A DNA stretch of 64,000 nt from Candidatus Bathyarchaeia archaeon (GTDB taxonomy: Archaea > Thermoproteota > Bathyarchaeia > Bathyarchaeales > Bathycorpusculaceae). Location: NCBI GenBank assembly GCA_030019335.1, contig JASEET010000001.1:186001-250000 (forward strand), read 5' to 3'. Shown one piece after another: positions 25,764 to 35,074 of this stretch (position 1 is the first letter of the stretch; every line of letters starts with the position of its first letter). The position numbers and the translations under genes were made by a program. The notes under the pieces are model-generated. The model was given only the letters and a program-made list of their open reading frames with translations, searched no databases and had not been told where the DNA came from.

Positions 25764-26669
25764 ATGGCGGGATCAATAAAGGAACTCTCGAAAGAGGAAT
25801 ACTTGCTTAAAGGTCATGGTGCATGTGCTGGTTGCAGCCTAGCTATCTCGCTTCGCCTACTCTTTAAGGCTTTAGGAAACAAAATAGTTATGGTTGTTCC
25901 AGCATGTTGCACCTCAGTTATTCCAGGACCTTATCCCTACACCTCTCTTGCTGTGCCTGTCCAGAACATGCTGTTTGAGGCGACGGGTGCCACTGCATCT
26001 GGTGTTGTTGCAGCTTTTCATCGACGGGGTATTAAGGATGTAACTGTTGTAGGCTGGGCTGGGGATGGTGGAACCGTTGACATAGGTATACAGGCTTTAT
26101 CTGGAGCAGCCGAAAGGGGAACGGACTTCATTTACATTTGCTATGATAACGAGGCCTATGGCAACACGGGTATGCAGCGAAGCGGGGCAACACCATATGG
26201 TGCATGGACAACTACAACTCCCACTGGGAAAAAGGAACGGAAAAAGGACACGCCATTCATCATGGCTGCCCACAGAATTCCCTATATTGCGACAGCATGT
26301 TCATCCTACCCAATAGACTTTATAAATAAGCTCAGAAAGGCTAAGGAAATTGAAGGTACAAAATACATTCATATACTGGCGCCATGTCCAACTGGTTGGC
26401 GTTATGATACAAGCAAAACCGTGGAAATTGGAAGGCTTGCGGTTCAAACTGGCATGTGGGTGCTTTTTGAAATTGAGAATGGCAAGTTTAAATTTAATCC
26501 TCCAAGCAACCGGCTGATTGATAAGGCAAAACGCAGACCAGTTAAGGAATATTTGACTTTGCAGGGTAGGTTCCGCAACTTAACAGAAGACGACATTGAA
26601 AGAATTCAGAAGTGGGTAGATGAAGACTGGGAGCGCTACTGTAAACTAGCATCAAATCAGTACGTTTGA
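25764..26669 (+). CDS. porB: Pyruvate:ferredoxin oxidoreductase beta subunit
   Basis: TPP-binding beta subunit of about 301 residues. Visible are the cysteine motif GHGACAGCSLAI, the TPP/Mg site GWAGDGGTVDIG with CYDNEAYGNTGMQ, and GATPYGAWTTTTP, which is typical of pyruvate-specific members rather than 2-oxoglutarate or indolepyruvate enzymes. The start is ATG 25764, preceded by GGGAGTGAAGGAG; a GTG three codons earlier overlaps the porA stop. Confidence 0.94.
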   Translation: MAGSIKELSKEEYLLKGHGACAGCSLAISLRLLFKALGNKIVMVVPACCTSVIPGPYPYTSLAVPVQNMLFEATGATASGVVAAFHRRGIKDVTVVGWAGDGGTVDIGIQALSGAAERGTDFIYICYDNEAYGNTGMQRSGATPYGAWTTTTPTGKKERKKDTPFIMAAHRIPYIATACSSYPIDFINKLRKAKEIEGTKYIHILAPCPTGWRYDTSKTVEIGRLAVQTGMWVLFEIENGKFKFNPPSNRLIDKAKRRPVKEYLTLQGRFRNLTEDDIERIQKWVDEDWERYCKLASNQYV

Positions 26670-26767
26670 TTTCGCACTATACGGAAAAATATAAGAGCCT
26701 CAAAGTTAATGGTATAGACTGCTTTGCACCGCGGTTCACCATCAATCAACGAAAAAGGAAGTATAAT

Positions 26768-27106
26768 ATGACGGAAGAAAAAAAGACAGAAGGGAAACAG
26801 AAGAAAGCTGCGAAAAAGGAAACAGCTACTCAAGTCAGCGAAAACATGGTGCTTATCGGTAGAAAACCAGTGATGAACTACGTGGTTGCTTGCCTAACCT
26901 CCTTTAATTCTGGCGCCAAAAAAGTTGTTGTAAAGGCTAGAGGACGGGCAATCAGCAGAGCAGTTGACACGATCGAATTGTTAAGACGAGCTTTTGTGAA
27001 AGACCTACAGCTACAAGGTATCTCCATAGGCACAGAAGAAGTTACCAGAGGCGAGGGCCAAAAAACAAACGTTTCAACGATTGAAATAATAGTGACCAAA
27101 CCATAA
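26768..27106 (+). CDS. alba: Alba chromatin protein
   Basis: DNA/RNA-binding chromatin protein, 112 residues. After a lysine-rich N-terminal tail comes the Alba core: VLIGRKPVMNYVVACLTSFN, KKVVVKARGRAISRAVDTIE and a C-terminal strand STIEIIVTKP. The start is ATG 26768; the longer in-frame reading begins inside the 98-bp spacer after porB. A TATA-like AAAAATATAAG at about 26,686-26,696 suggests an own promoter. Confidence 0.95.
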   Translation: MTEEKKTEGKQKKAAKKETATQVSENMVLIGRKPVMNYVVACLTSFNSGAKKVVVKARGRAISRAVDTIELLRRAFVKDLQLQGISIGTEEVTRGEGQKTNVSTIEIIVTKP

Positions 27107-27256
27107 GTGCGCCGGTCTTTCCTCAAATTGCTACATGAAACGAACTGGACTATTTCGAATCCTGAATCTTAACTTCTATGTTCCTTTTTCTAGTAGGCTG
27201 ATAGATAATTATATAAAAATTGTCTTTCTAATCGTTAGTCTCCGACGGTGAAGCAA

Positions 27257-28594
27257 ATGAGTGTTTATCCCAAAATAGTTGTTAATCCACCAGGACCCAA
27301 AGCAAGGGAACTGGTTAAAAAGGATGAAAGCCTGATTTCACCTTCCTATGGGCGGTTTTATCCACTCGTCGTTGAATCTGGGAAGGGCTGTATAGTGAGA
27401 GATGTTGACGGAAACGAATACATAGACTTCAACTCTGGCTTGGTGTGCCTAAACGTTGGTCATAACCATCCTAAAGTGATTACAGCCATAAAGAATCAAT
27501 GCGACCGTTTCTTACATTACTCGAACACAGACTTTTACTACAATGAAGTCGTTAACCTCGCGGAAAATCTTGTAGAAATCACACCCGGAAGCTTTGATAA
27601 AAAGGTTTATTTCGGCAACAGTGGGACCGAGGCAATTGAAGCAGCTGTCAAGCTTGCAAAATGGCACACCCGCAAACAATTATTTATCGGGTTTATAAGC
27701 GCCTTTCATGGTCGCACGATTGGAGCCTTATCCTTCACTGCCAGCAAGCCTACTCAAAAGCGCTACTTCTTCCCGTTAATGCCGGGGGTTACTCATGTAC
27801 CATATCCATACTGTTACCGTTGCCCCTACAAACAAACTTATCCCGACTGCCACTACTGGTGCATAGACTTCATCGACGAATTTGTCTTCCAGAAATATGT
27901 GCCTCCCGAAGATGTTGCCGCAATACTTTTTGAACCCATCCAAGGCGAAGGAGGATATGTTGTTCCACCACCAGAATATTTCCAACGATTAAAGAAACTT
28001 ACTGACAAGTATGGTATACTACTTATAGACGATGAAGTGCAAGCTGGCATGGGCAGAACAGGAAAATGGTTTGCAGTTGAACACTGGAACGTTGAACCAG
28101 ACATCTTGTGCAGCGCAAAAGCATTAGCTTCTGGACTGCCATTAGGAGCAACCATCGCCAAAGCAAAGGTTATGGACTGGGTTGGAGGTTCGCATGCAAG
28201 CACTTTCGGCGGTAACCCCCTCTCTTGCGTTGCGGCAAGCGCAGTCATAGACGTTATAAAAGAAGAAAGGCTTTTGGAAAACGCAACCAAGCAAGGCACC
28301 TACATTATCAAGCGACTTGAAGAATTAAAAGGACAAAGCGAAATCATCGGCGACGTAAGAGGCAAAGGCTTAATGATAGGCATGGAAATCGTGGAAAACA
28401 AGGAAGATAAAAAACCAGCACCTAGAAAAGCCAGCGAAATTATGACGCGTTCATGGAAACGCGGAGTCGCTGTCATCACATGTGGAGTCTCAACAGTCCG
28501 AATTGCACCGCCAATCAACATTACCAGAGAACTTGTGGACGCAGCATTAGAAATAATCGAAGATGTTGCAAAAGAAGTTGGAAAGGAAAGCTAA
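27257..28594 (+). CDS. Class III PLP aminotransferase (acetylornithine/GABA type)
   Basis: 445-residue fold-type I enzyme. Visible are the N-terminal GCIVRDVDGNEYIDFNSG, the phosphate-contact motif YFGNSGTEAIEAAVKLA, the LLIDDEVQAGMGRTGKWF region with the PLP-ring Asp, and the Schiff-base lysine within LCSAKALASGLPLGA. A cysteine-bearing insertion (YCYRCPYKQTYPDCHYWC) matches what occurs in the archaeal/bacterial GabT-like branch, so it is not an oddity. Substrate class (4-aminobutyrate, ornithine derivative or an amino-acid racemase activity) cannot be settled from sequence. Start at ATG 27257 with GGTGAAG upstream. Confidence 0.92.
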   Translation: MSVYPKIVVNPPGPKARELVKKDESLISPSYGRFYPLVVESGKGCIVRDVDGNEYIDFNSGLVCLNVGHNHPKVITAIKNQCDRFLHYSNTDFYYNEVVNLAENLVEITPGSFDKKVYFGNSGTEAIEAAVKLAKWHTRKQLFIGFISAFHGRTIGALSFTASKPTQKRYFFPLMPGVTHVPYPYCYRCPYKQTYPDCHYWCIDFIDEFVFQKYVPPEDVAAILFEPIQGEGGYVVPPPEYFQRLKKLTDKYGILLIDDEVQAGMGRTGKWFAVEHWNVEPDILCSAKALASGLPLGATIAKAKVMDWVGGSHASTFGGNPLSCVAASAVIDVIKEERLLENATKQGTYIIKRLEELKGQSEIIGDVRGKGLMIGMEIVENKEDKKPAPRKASEIMTRSWKRGVAVITCGVSTVRIAPPINITRELVDAALEIIEDVAKEVGKES

Positions 28595-28613
28595 AGCCTA
28601 ACAGCGTGTCTAC

Positions 28614-29042
28614 ATGAAAATCCGCAAACTAACAATAAGCGATTACGAAGAAATGGTGCGGCTTTGGTCCAAGGCGAAATTACCTTTTAAACCAAAAGGA
28701 AGAGACAGCAAAAAGGCAATAGCGGCACAGACGAAGACAAACCCCGAATTTTTTCTAGGAGCCTTTAAAGACAATCGCCTCGTTGGCACAGTTATTATAA
28801 GCTGTGACTTGCGGAAAGGATGGATAAACCGCTTGGCTGTTGATCCAGATTACAGACATCGCGGAGTTGCTAAGGCTTTAATTGCTGAATCCGAAAAAAT
28901 ACTTAGGAAATATGGCATCAGAATTTTCTGCGTCTTAATCGAAGATTACAACACTGTATCAAAAAAGTTGTTTAAGGAATGCAACTACATTGAACACAGC
29001 GATATAACATACTTCAGTAAGCGCGACAGCGACGAAGTCTAA
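28614..29042 (+). CDS. GNAT-family N-acetyltransferase
   Basis: 142-residue acetyltransferase with strand-loop-helix motif A NRLAVDPDYRHRGVAKALIA, typical of the acetyl-CoA site. It starts 20 bp after the aminotransferase stop on the same strand and may share its transcript. Acceptor unknown. Confidence 0.87.
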   Translation: MKIRKLTISDYEEMVRLWSKAKLPFKPKGRDSKKAIAAQTKTNPEFFLGAFKDNRLVGTVIISCDLRKGWINRLAVDPDYRHRGVAKALIAESEKILRKYGIRIFCVLIEDYNTVSKKLFKECNYIEHSDITYFSKRDSDEV

Positions 29043-29109
29043 CTATGCTTTCTGCACACAAGTAAAAAGTGTTCAGAGCTTCTAACAACTGATGGATGTG
29101 TGCAGGTCT

Positions 29110-29889
29110 TTAGCAGGTCTTTAGCAGAATTTCAATCCACATTTTCCACTTTTCTTGGTCCTTGTAAAGCTTATTTGTTTCTTTTCTATGATGGGAAGAG
29201 AGTCCTTCCAAACCAGCCAATTCCAGTATCTCCACGCCTTGTTTTTCAAAAAGTTCACGTAATTCCTCTGGCATGAACCAGTGTGCTGCGGTGAAACCTT
29301 CTCCTTGTAAACCTGGAATATAGTCGCCAACCTCCCAGCGATGCTTTGCGTACTGCATTTCATGTGGGAATTCGACGAGTATGCTTCTTAGTAATCCGAT
29401 GCGGCTAATGACAGAGATAAAAATTGGGACATCTCTTTTAGCAACGCGCACAAGTTCCTTTGCAGCTTTCTCCCTTTGTTTAGCATTTAATAAATGACAT
29501 GGAGGGGCTCCTAAACATAATACGGTGTCAAATCTTTCGTTCGGAAACATGGATAAGTCTTCAACAGAGCCTTGCACAAACTGCTTGACTTTTCTCAAAA
29601 CACCAGTGCGCCTTATTTTCTTTTTTGCGAGTTTTAGCATTTCTGGGACAAGGTCTAATAAGACAACATCGTAGTCTCTTTTTGCCAATTCAATTGTATA
29701 TCTGCCGGGTCCTCCACCAGCATCCAGAACCAAACCGTGTTTCGGTAAATACTTTTCCAAGAAACGCATGGTAACAGTAAACTCGATTTGATGGTATGAG
29801 TCTTGTCGTAAACGTCTCCATTCGTAGCGAGCTGTTTTTGTAAACCATTCCTTAACCATTTCTTCGATTTGGCTGTCATCAATTTCCAT
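29110..29889 (-). CDS. Class I SAM-dependent methyltransferase
   Basis: About 259 residues. Motif I is VLDAGGGPGRYTIELA, followed by VVLLDLVPEMLKLAKKK and the acidic FDTVLCLGAPPCHLL. The N-terminus (WFTKTARYEWRRLRQDSYHQ) resembles small-molecule methyltransferases of the Methyltransf_11/25 type. GGAGGT precedes both a GTG at 29898 (too close) and ATG 29889, which I prefer. Substrate unknown. It is downstream of and convergent with the GNAT gene. Confidence 0.88.
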   Translation of the reverse strand: MEIDDSQIEEMVKEWFTKTARYEWRRLRQDSYHQIEFTVTMRFLEKYLPKHGLVLDAGGGPGRYTIELAKRDYDVVLLDLVPEMLKLAKKKIRRTGVLRKVKQFVQGSVEDLSMFPNERFDTVLCLGAPPCHLLNAKQREKAAKELVRVAKRDVPIFISVISRIGLLRSILVEFPHEMQYAKHRWEVGDYIPGLQGEGFTAAHWFMPEELRELFEKQGVEILELAGLEGLSSHHRKETNKLYKDQEKWKMWIEILLKTC

Positions 29890-29946
29890 TGCTTGCACAG
29901 TACCTCCTTTACTAAGCTAAAATATATCAGTTACCAAATTGGAGAA

Positions 29947-31248
29947 TTAGGCTTCTCTTTCTTCTGGTCTAGGTTCACGTACGTAAAAAACTATTAGCAG
30001 AATAGATGGAACAATGAGTATGGGCATGAGAAGGAACGGAAGTTGTGGAGACGCGTTATCATATAATAGTCCACCTGCTATTCCACCAATAGCCATGAAT
30101 ATGTAAGTGAAAAAGTTCATCGAACCAGTAACTTTTCCACGCTGCGCCTGTGGAACAAGGTCAGCGAACAATGTTTGATAAGCTGAAAAGCCAAGAAGCT
30201 GTGTAAACCCAAAAAGAGGCATTACTATAAAGAGAGTTGAATAATTTCCATAAACAAAAAGTAAGGTAGCTGGGATCATCAATAGACTGGACACAATTAA
30301 CGGAATTTTTCTACCAACCTTATCAATTAGCTTCCCGGTTGGAAAAGACAAGATTATCATGCATATGAACAAGGCAATCATAACATAACCCCATTCAATG
30401 CGGGCGAGCTGAAGAGCAGGATCATCTGCCGGATTAGGATAAAGGGCTGGATTGGGTGTTCCTCCGATTTGAAGTATATAGAAGGCGTAAACTAGGAAAA
30501 GTGTTCCCGTCATGGCAAATGAGAACCGCACAATAAGTGTGGAGAAGAATAGGAATAATGTTGAGTGTGGTACTACTTTCCAAACGTTTATTCCTTCCTC
30601 CAGAGCTTTAGGATAAGAATGTAACGCTTCCTTAAAGTTCAGTTTCTCCACGGTTTTCATGCTTTCCTTCAACTTTAGTCGCACAATTGCAGCTGCAAGA
30701 AAGAAAATTGTAACAATAGTGTATGCTATTCTCATACCCATTTCAGATCCATGACTAGCCACCAATAGAAGAGCTACAGCTGGGGCAGGGGTTGTGGCAA
30801 CACTCATTATCAAGTTTAGTATGGAGAAGCCCATTCCCCGCTTTTCGGGCGGCAGTGAATCAGCCATCATAGCGTTTAATGCTGGTTGATAAAGCAAGCA
30901 CAGGCTCTGTATTGCGGCTCCGATTAAGATGAAGTGCCAGCTTAAGGCAGCTGCATAAAGAATGTATGAGAGGGCTACGCCGAATGTTAGGGTTGAAATA
31001 AGCCAGCGCCTTCCATACTTGTCCGCTAAATATCCTCCTGGAAACTGGACAGAAGCCAAAGCCAGCATTGAAACTAAGGTGATTAATCCTAGGATTGTGG
31101 CGCTTCCGCCAAGTTGGATAACATAGTCCGAATAGTATGTTCCGGGTAATTCTCCAGCAAAATCCATTAGAATCCAACTTATAATAAGTATAAGATAGTT
31201 TCCTTTAAAGAAGGAAAATTCTTCCTTCAGCTTCTTCGCTAGCTTCAA
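29947..31248 (-). CDS. Major facilitator superfamily transporter
   Basis: 433 residues with about 12 hydrophobic segments. The MFS loop 2-3 signature is visible as GGYLADKYGRRWLISTL, with its counterpart GKLIDKVGRKIPLIV after helix 8. The substrate cannot be told; drug/proton or sugar exporters of this size are common. Apparent start is TTG 31248. Confidence 0.9.
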   Translation of the reverse strand: MKLAKKLKEEFSFFKGNYLILIISWILMDFAGELPGTYYSDYVIQLGGSATILGLITLVSMLALASVQFPGGYLADKYGRRWLISTLTFGVALSYILYAAALSWHFILIGAAIQSLCLLYQPALNAMMADSLPPEKRGMGFSILNLIMSVATTPAPAVALLLVASHGSEMGMRIAYTIVTIFFLAAAIVRLKLKESMKTVEKLNFKEALHSYPKALEEGINVWKVVPHSTLFLFFSTLIVRFSFAMTGTLFLVYAFYILQIGGTPNPALYPNPADDPALQLARIEWGYVMIALFICMIILSFPTGKLIDKVGRKIPLIVSSLLMIPATLLFVYGNYSTLFIVMPLFGFTQLLGFSAYQTLFADLVPQAQRGKVTGSMNFFTYIFMAIGGIAGGLLYDNASPQLPFLLMPILIVPSILLIVFYVREPRPEEREA

Positions 31249-31334
31249 TGGTTTAGTTCCATCCTTGAGGTTTTCCTCTTAACGGGCGGTTCTCAATAAA
31301 TATTTTGTAAAATATTTCTATGTTCCACAATTCC

Positions 31335-31910
31335 TTAGGGGTCATATGGCTTTGCTATAACTTCCCTTATTTTTAAATCGAAAAACCTTGCGGTGTTTGC
31401 GGGTCTTAATCGAAGCGCGGTGTCTGCACCCATACCTGTCCCAGCGATGGCGATAATGTCTCTGTCAACTGGAATTAAACCAGCGTCTGCCGCCATCAAG
31501 GTGATTTCTACACATACTTTTGTTCCTTCACCCATAAGCCTAAGCGTGTTAGCGATTATTTCTAATGGCTGGATTGTGCCAAAATCTTTGCGGACTGCTC
31601 TTTCCACGCTGCTTAACGCGTGGGTACCCGTGAAAATCTTCGCTCCATTTGCTAGAATTTCTTTTTTATACCCTTCTTGTAACTCAATTTTCCCAAGTTC
31701 TCGGAAACCAAAACAATGTGTAACTATAACGACGTTATATTTTTTGAAGATTTTAGATGCCTCTGCTCCCGTTTCACCAGTTGTTGAAGCAACCACGATG
31801 TCTTTTATGCCTTCTTTTTCTACGTATTCTTTGACAACCCTCAGTAAGACATCGGTGTTCTGTTTGCCTGCTTCCTTAAAATAAACCGTTTTTCTTTCAA
31901 CCGTCCTCAT
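31335..31910 (-). CDS. Pyruvate kinase C-terminal (alpha/beta) domain-like protein
   Basis: 191 residues: TDVLLRVVKEYVEKEGIKDI, VVASTTGETGAEASKIFKKY and VIVTHCFGFRE match the stand-alone family related to the C-terminal regulatory domain of pyruvate kinase. The C-terminal GTGMGADTALRLRPANTARF is well conserved there. It has no catalytic kinase barrel. The function of the stand-alone form is not established. It lies next to the decayed TnpB element, which did not interrupt it. Confidence 0.82.
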   Translation of the reverse strand: MRTVERKTVYFKEAGKQNTDVLLRVVKEYVEKEGIKDIVVASTTGETGAEASKIFKKYNVVIVTHCFGFRELGKIELQEGYKKEILANGAKIFTGTHALSSVERAVRKDFGTIQPLEIIANTLRLMGEGTKVCVEITLMAADAGLIPVDRDIIAIAGTGMGADTALRLRPANTARFFDLKIREVIAKPYDP

Positions 31911-31960
31911 AGATTATCACTCATATTTGATTCATAAGACCTTAACCTTTGCTTTGTGAA

Positions 31961-32999
31961 CTACCCCCAGCTAACGCAAGGGGCTTCTAACCTCATCATG
32001 GGGTTCAGGCTATCCGTAGGGTTAGTTCTGAGCGTGTTCACAGACGCCCCTACCTTAGAGGCAAGCCCTAAGGCTTGTTTCATTATGTTCTTTGCTCCGT
32101 TGTAGTCCGCGTTAAGTTCTGCTCCACAAGAGCACTTGAACAAACCGTTACGTCTAACGCCTTTTCCACCACAGATGGAGCAGGTTTGGCTTGTGTAGGC
32201 TTCGCTCACGGTCATCACGGGGATTCCAAGCCATTCAGCCTTGTATTTGATGTAGTTTGAAAGTTTATGGTAAGCGAAACTGTTCAGTTTTCGTTTTTCC
32301 TCACGCCTTTCAGTTTCCCTAAAACTATTACAGAGTTGGTTTCTTTTGCTTCTTGAACAATAGCCTTAGAAATCTTGTGGAGTTCATGATTAACTATTCT
32401 TTTCTCGTGGCACCCAACCTTTTTAACGGCTCTACCATTGGGAAGTTTTCTCCGTAAGTGGAAATAGTGTCCTCGAACAGCTCTAAGCTTCTTACCGTAG
32501 AAACAAGTTTCTCTAGTTTTGGAATTCACGGTTACAGCAATGTTGTGGATGCCTAAATCCACTCCTAAAACGTTGTTGCAATCAGTTTTCTGTTCAACAT
32601 TCTTCTCAACTGTAATGTATAGATAGAAGTCTTGGTTACGCTTGAAAAGTTTGGATTCGCAGATTTCCATGTCTGGCTCTATTGGGCAATGAGGCTTGAT
32701 GGCTACCCATACACCGCCTCTTCTACTTTAACTGGAATCCTAGCCCAATACTCGGCAATCTTCGTGTTCCGCCGTTCTATCTTTAAAAGGTCCTTCCTAA
32801 TTGAAAGCGGATACTTCTTGTTAGGCTTAATCTTCTTGTAAAAGCGTTTAGCTTGCTGCTTGTTAGCTGAGTAAAGCTCTACTTTCTCGCCACGCAGGAA
32901 ACGCTGAAGATTCCCATATTCCTCTTCAAGAAGCCGTTGCTTAACATTAGTCAAATACACGATTTTGGCTTTGATGGTTTTCTTAGCTTTCAAGGTCAC
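31961..32999 (-). pseudogene. tnpB: TnpB (OrfB) RNA-guided nuclease, two frameshifts
   Basis: Three consecutive frames give one TnpB: N-terminal RNA-binding part (LTNVKQRLLEEEYGNLQRFL, WARIPVKVEEA), the RuvC-like core NVLGVDLGIHNIAVTVN with the first catalytic Asp, VIVLGKLKGVRKN with the Glu region, and the zinc ribbon TCSICGGKGV...CSCGAELNAD with the last Asp (ADYNGAKNI). One shift lies near 32,712, the second in an A-run near 32,290 after GKLKGVRKN. The downstream frame rejoins as RKLNSFAYHKLSNYIKYKAE. All catalytic residues are still readable, so inactivation is recent or the shifts are sequencing errors. Confidence 0.85.
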
Positions 33000-33007
33000 A
33001 GACCTAA

Positions 33008-33045
33008 ACTTTAATACTTTAAATTCTAATTTAAAATATTAAAGT
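33008..33045. repeat. AT-rich inverted repeat upstream of tnpB
   Basis: Two 18-bp arms, ACTTTAATACTTTAAATT and AATTTAAAATATTAAAGT, pair with one mismatch around a 2-base centre. It ends just before the tnpB start and may serve as its promoter/operator, or as part of the element's left end. Confidence 0.65.
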
Positions 33046-33114
33046 TTGTCGCAAATCATCCCCACGCTTACGCATGGAGTCTTCTTGTGAGGATTGATAA
33101 AATTTGGGAAGTTG

Positions 33115-33651
33115 TTATGGTTTGAGTAGCTTTTTTCTTAATGGTTTTCTTTTTAATTCCGTACCGCAGACTTCGCATCTTCTAGATTTGTAGTCTGCGG
33201 GATATCTTTTATGGCATGCTGGGCAGTATCTTATCCATTGTAAACGGAAGCGGATGCCGAAAGTGGCTAATGAAGCGAATTCTATGTCCATCTGGTTTGC
33301 AATGTTTTGTATTGAGTAGTCGTCTGTTGCAATTAACGGAGAATAACCGTGTGTCTTAAGTTCTAAGGCTAATGCTAAAACTTGCCGGTCTGCTTCGGAA
33401 AGGAAGAATGTGTCTCCGACAAGTGTTGCCGATGTTTTAACTTTATCTAGAAAAATCTTTTTCGGGGCTCTAACTTTTAGCTTTCCGCTTTCTACAGCCG
33501 TTTTAAACCTAATCCAAACCATAGAGCTTCCCTTTATCTCCTCCTTTACTATTGGAACGGTGTATTGTTTTTCACTTATTGAAAATGGGTCAAAACCAGC
33601 CACAAAGGCGGATGTGTCTAGAACTATAACTCTTTCGCTTGCTTTATCCGT
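33115..33651 (-). CDS. nob1: Nob1-like PIN endonuclease with zinc ribbon, probable ACG start
   Basis: Endonuclease that trims the 3' end of 16S rRNA in archaea. The zinc ribbon CPACHKRYPADYKSRRCEVC is near the C-terminus, and the PIN acidic residues include FLSEADRQVLALA and IATDDYSIQNIA. The usual start at GTG 33603 would delete the first catalytic Asp. Reading upstream in frame gives ERVIVLDTSAFVAGFDP, the expected PIN N-terminus, but no ATG, GTG or TTG. The codon ACG at 33,651-33,649 follows GGAGG (33,665-33,661) by nine bases and overlaps the nadK stop by one base. So the annotation starts there (178 residues); a mutated ATG is the alternative. Confidence 0.82.
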   Translation of the reverse strand, partial: TDKASERVIVLDTSAFVAGFDPFSISEKQYTVPIVKEEIKGSSMVWIRFKTAVESGKLKVRAPKKIFLDKVKTSATLVGDTFFLSEADRQVLALALELKTHGYSPLIATDDYSIQNIANQMDIEFASLATFGIRFRLQWIRYCPACHKRYPADYKSRRCEVCGTELKRKPLRKKLLKP

Positions 33652-34511
33652 TAGATTTTTCCTCCAAGTCCCTTGAAAAGAAGTCTGCTTCTTAGGCGAT
33701 GGTAAAAGTTTTCCCTAAACCTTATGAAAGAAGTCACATGTTTAGAACGCGTAACGGTCAGGCTTGGAAGTTTAGAATTTATGATTTGGCGATGATGTCC
33801 ATCAATTACCACAAGTATTTTTCTCGGTCTGGCGACCTCAACTGTGAGGCTTGAGTCCGCTGGAAAAACAGTGGAACGAAACACGCTTAAAGCGCATATA
33901 GGTGTTAGAACAAAAGCATCTACACTTGGGTCTAAAACTGGTCCTCCAGCCGAGAGTGAATAACCAGTGGAGCCTGTTTGTGTAGCTATCATTAGCCCGT
34001 CTGCTTGACAGTTTAGAATTGGTTCCTTATCCTTTAGAATTTGTGCATAAAGTAATTTTGCTGGCTCATCGGGTGATATTAGTACTTCATTTAAAGCGTC
34101 TGGAAACTTTATGTCTCCGTCTGCGGTTATCGAGAGCTTCATGCATTTTTCAATTGTGAATTTTTCCTTTAGGCATTTATCCACAGCAGCTAAAGCCTCT
34201 TTCGGCTCCACCTCTGTTAGAAAACCTCGAACACCCATGTTTATCGCAAGTATCGGGGTTTCCGGTTTTGGAATCGCGACACACGTTCTTAAAATCGTTC
34301 CATCTCCACCAATCGTAATTATAAAATCCGTTTTCATCCGCTCTAGTGGAATAGTTTTTTCTCTTTTGCTCATTTTCTCTGCTAACGTGTCTTCCACGCA
34401 TACCTCTAATCCCTTGGCCCCTAGATATTTAGCTAAATCTTCCACAAGTTTTATGGCTTTTCTCTTGTCGAAACGGGCGACTAAACCGACGCTTTTGAAC
34501 AACGTTTTCAC
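33651..34511 (-). CDS. nadK: NAD kinase
   Basis: Phosphorylates NAD+ to NADP+. The motif GGDGTILRTC and the NMGVRGFLTE block are diagnostic, followed by NEVLISPDEPAKLL and STGYSLSAGGPVL. The 286-residue length is normal. The start is GTG 34511. Its last codons contain the Shine-Dalgarno of the nob1 gene, indicating a nadK-nob1 operon. Confidence 0.94.
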   Translation of the reverse strand: MKTLFKSVGLVARFDKRKAIKLVEDLAKYLGAKGLEVCVEDTLAEKMSKREKTIPLERMKTDFIITIGGDGTILRTCVAIPKPETPILAINMGVRGFLTEVEPKEALAAVDKCLKEKFTIEKCMKLSITADGDIKFPDALNEVLISPDEPAKLLYAQILKDKEPILNCQADGLMIATQTGSTGYSLSAGGPVLDPSVDAFVLTPICALSVFRSTVFPADSSLTVEVARPRKILVVIDGHHRQIINSKLPSLTVTRSKHVTSFIRFRENFYHRLRSRLLFKGLGGKI

Positions 34512-34597
34512 CTTTCATCCTATTGCGGCACCTTAATCTATATATGGGTGGTGTTTAAAATTGCTGTGGATGAAAACTGTAACAAGTTGGTGAGTGT

Positions 34598-34990
34598 ATG
34601 AGTAAATCTGTTGATGTTGGGAGCTTGCGTAATGGTGGCTACGTAACAGTTGACGGCGAGCCATGCCGCATAGTTGACATTACCAAATCAAAGCCTGGAA
34701 AGCACGGCTCAGCCAAAGCAAGAATAGTAGCCATAGGCATTTTCGACGGCGTTAAAAGAAGTTTTGTTAAGCCTGTAGATGCAAACGTAGAAGTGCCGAT
34801 GATTAATAAGAGAAGCGGCCAAGTTTTTGCCGTAACATCTTCTGGCGTTCAAGTAATGGATTTGGAAACTTACGAGTATTTGGATGCTCCTTTTCCGGAA
34901 GAGGAGGAGTTGAAAGCGAAACTTGTTCCCGGCGTTGAAATTGAGTATTGGCGAATACTGGGCAGAGTAAAAATTGTTAGAACGAAATAA
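34598..34990 (+). CDS. Translation initiation factor aIF5A
   Basis: 130-residue, two-barrel factor promoting peptide bond formation at difficult sequences. The hypusine loop KSKPGKHGSAK is complete, with the modified lysine at residue 35. The C-terminal OB-fold ends in the typical strand. A TATA box (CTATATATG, about 34,536-34,544) lies upstream. It is divergent from nadK. Confidence 0.96.
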   Translation: MSKSVDVGSLRNGGYVTVDGEPCRIVDITKSKPGKHGSAKARIVAIGIFDGVKRSFVKPVDANVEVPMINKRSGQVFAVTSSGVQVMDLETYEYLDAPFPEEEELKAKLVPGVEIEYWRILGRVKIVRTK

Positions 34991-35074
34991 AATGAAAGGC
35001 TAAATTTTGGACGGAAACCGCTTCAATTGCCTTATCTTCGTTAGGAGTATAGTGGCAGCTGTTTTTAGAGCGGG

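Larger units (their letters stand above)
31961..33085 (-). mobile_element. Decayed IS605-type (TnpB-only) element
   Basis: The tnpB remnant is bordered by related hairpin ends. At the 3' side, ACCCCCAGCTAACGCAAGGG (31,963-31,982), followed by GCTTCT, lies over the last codons; at the 5' side, ATCCCCACGCTTACGCATGG (33,058-33,077), followed by AGTCTTCT, mirrors it. Both carry the C-run, GCTTACGCA-like core and CTTCT. No TnpA is seen. Exact limits are uncertain because these elements leave no target duplication. Confidence 0.75.

Noticed and set aside
27140-27165. TTTCGAATCC resembling a tRNA T-loop downstream of alba
   Set aside because: The flanking five bases do not pair and no cloverleaf can be built.
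27770-27860. Cysteine-rich stretch in the class III aminotransferase as a possible novel metal site
   Set aside because: The same CxxC...C...C insertion is typical of this branch of the family, so it is not a special feature of this gene.
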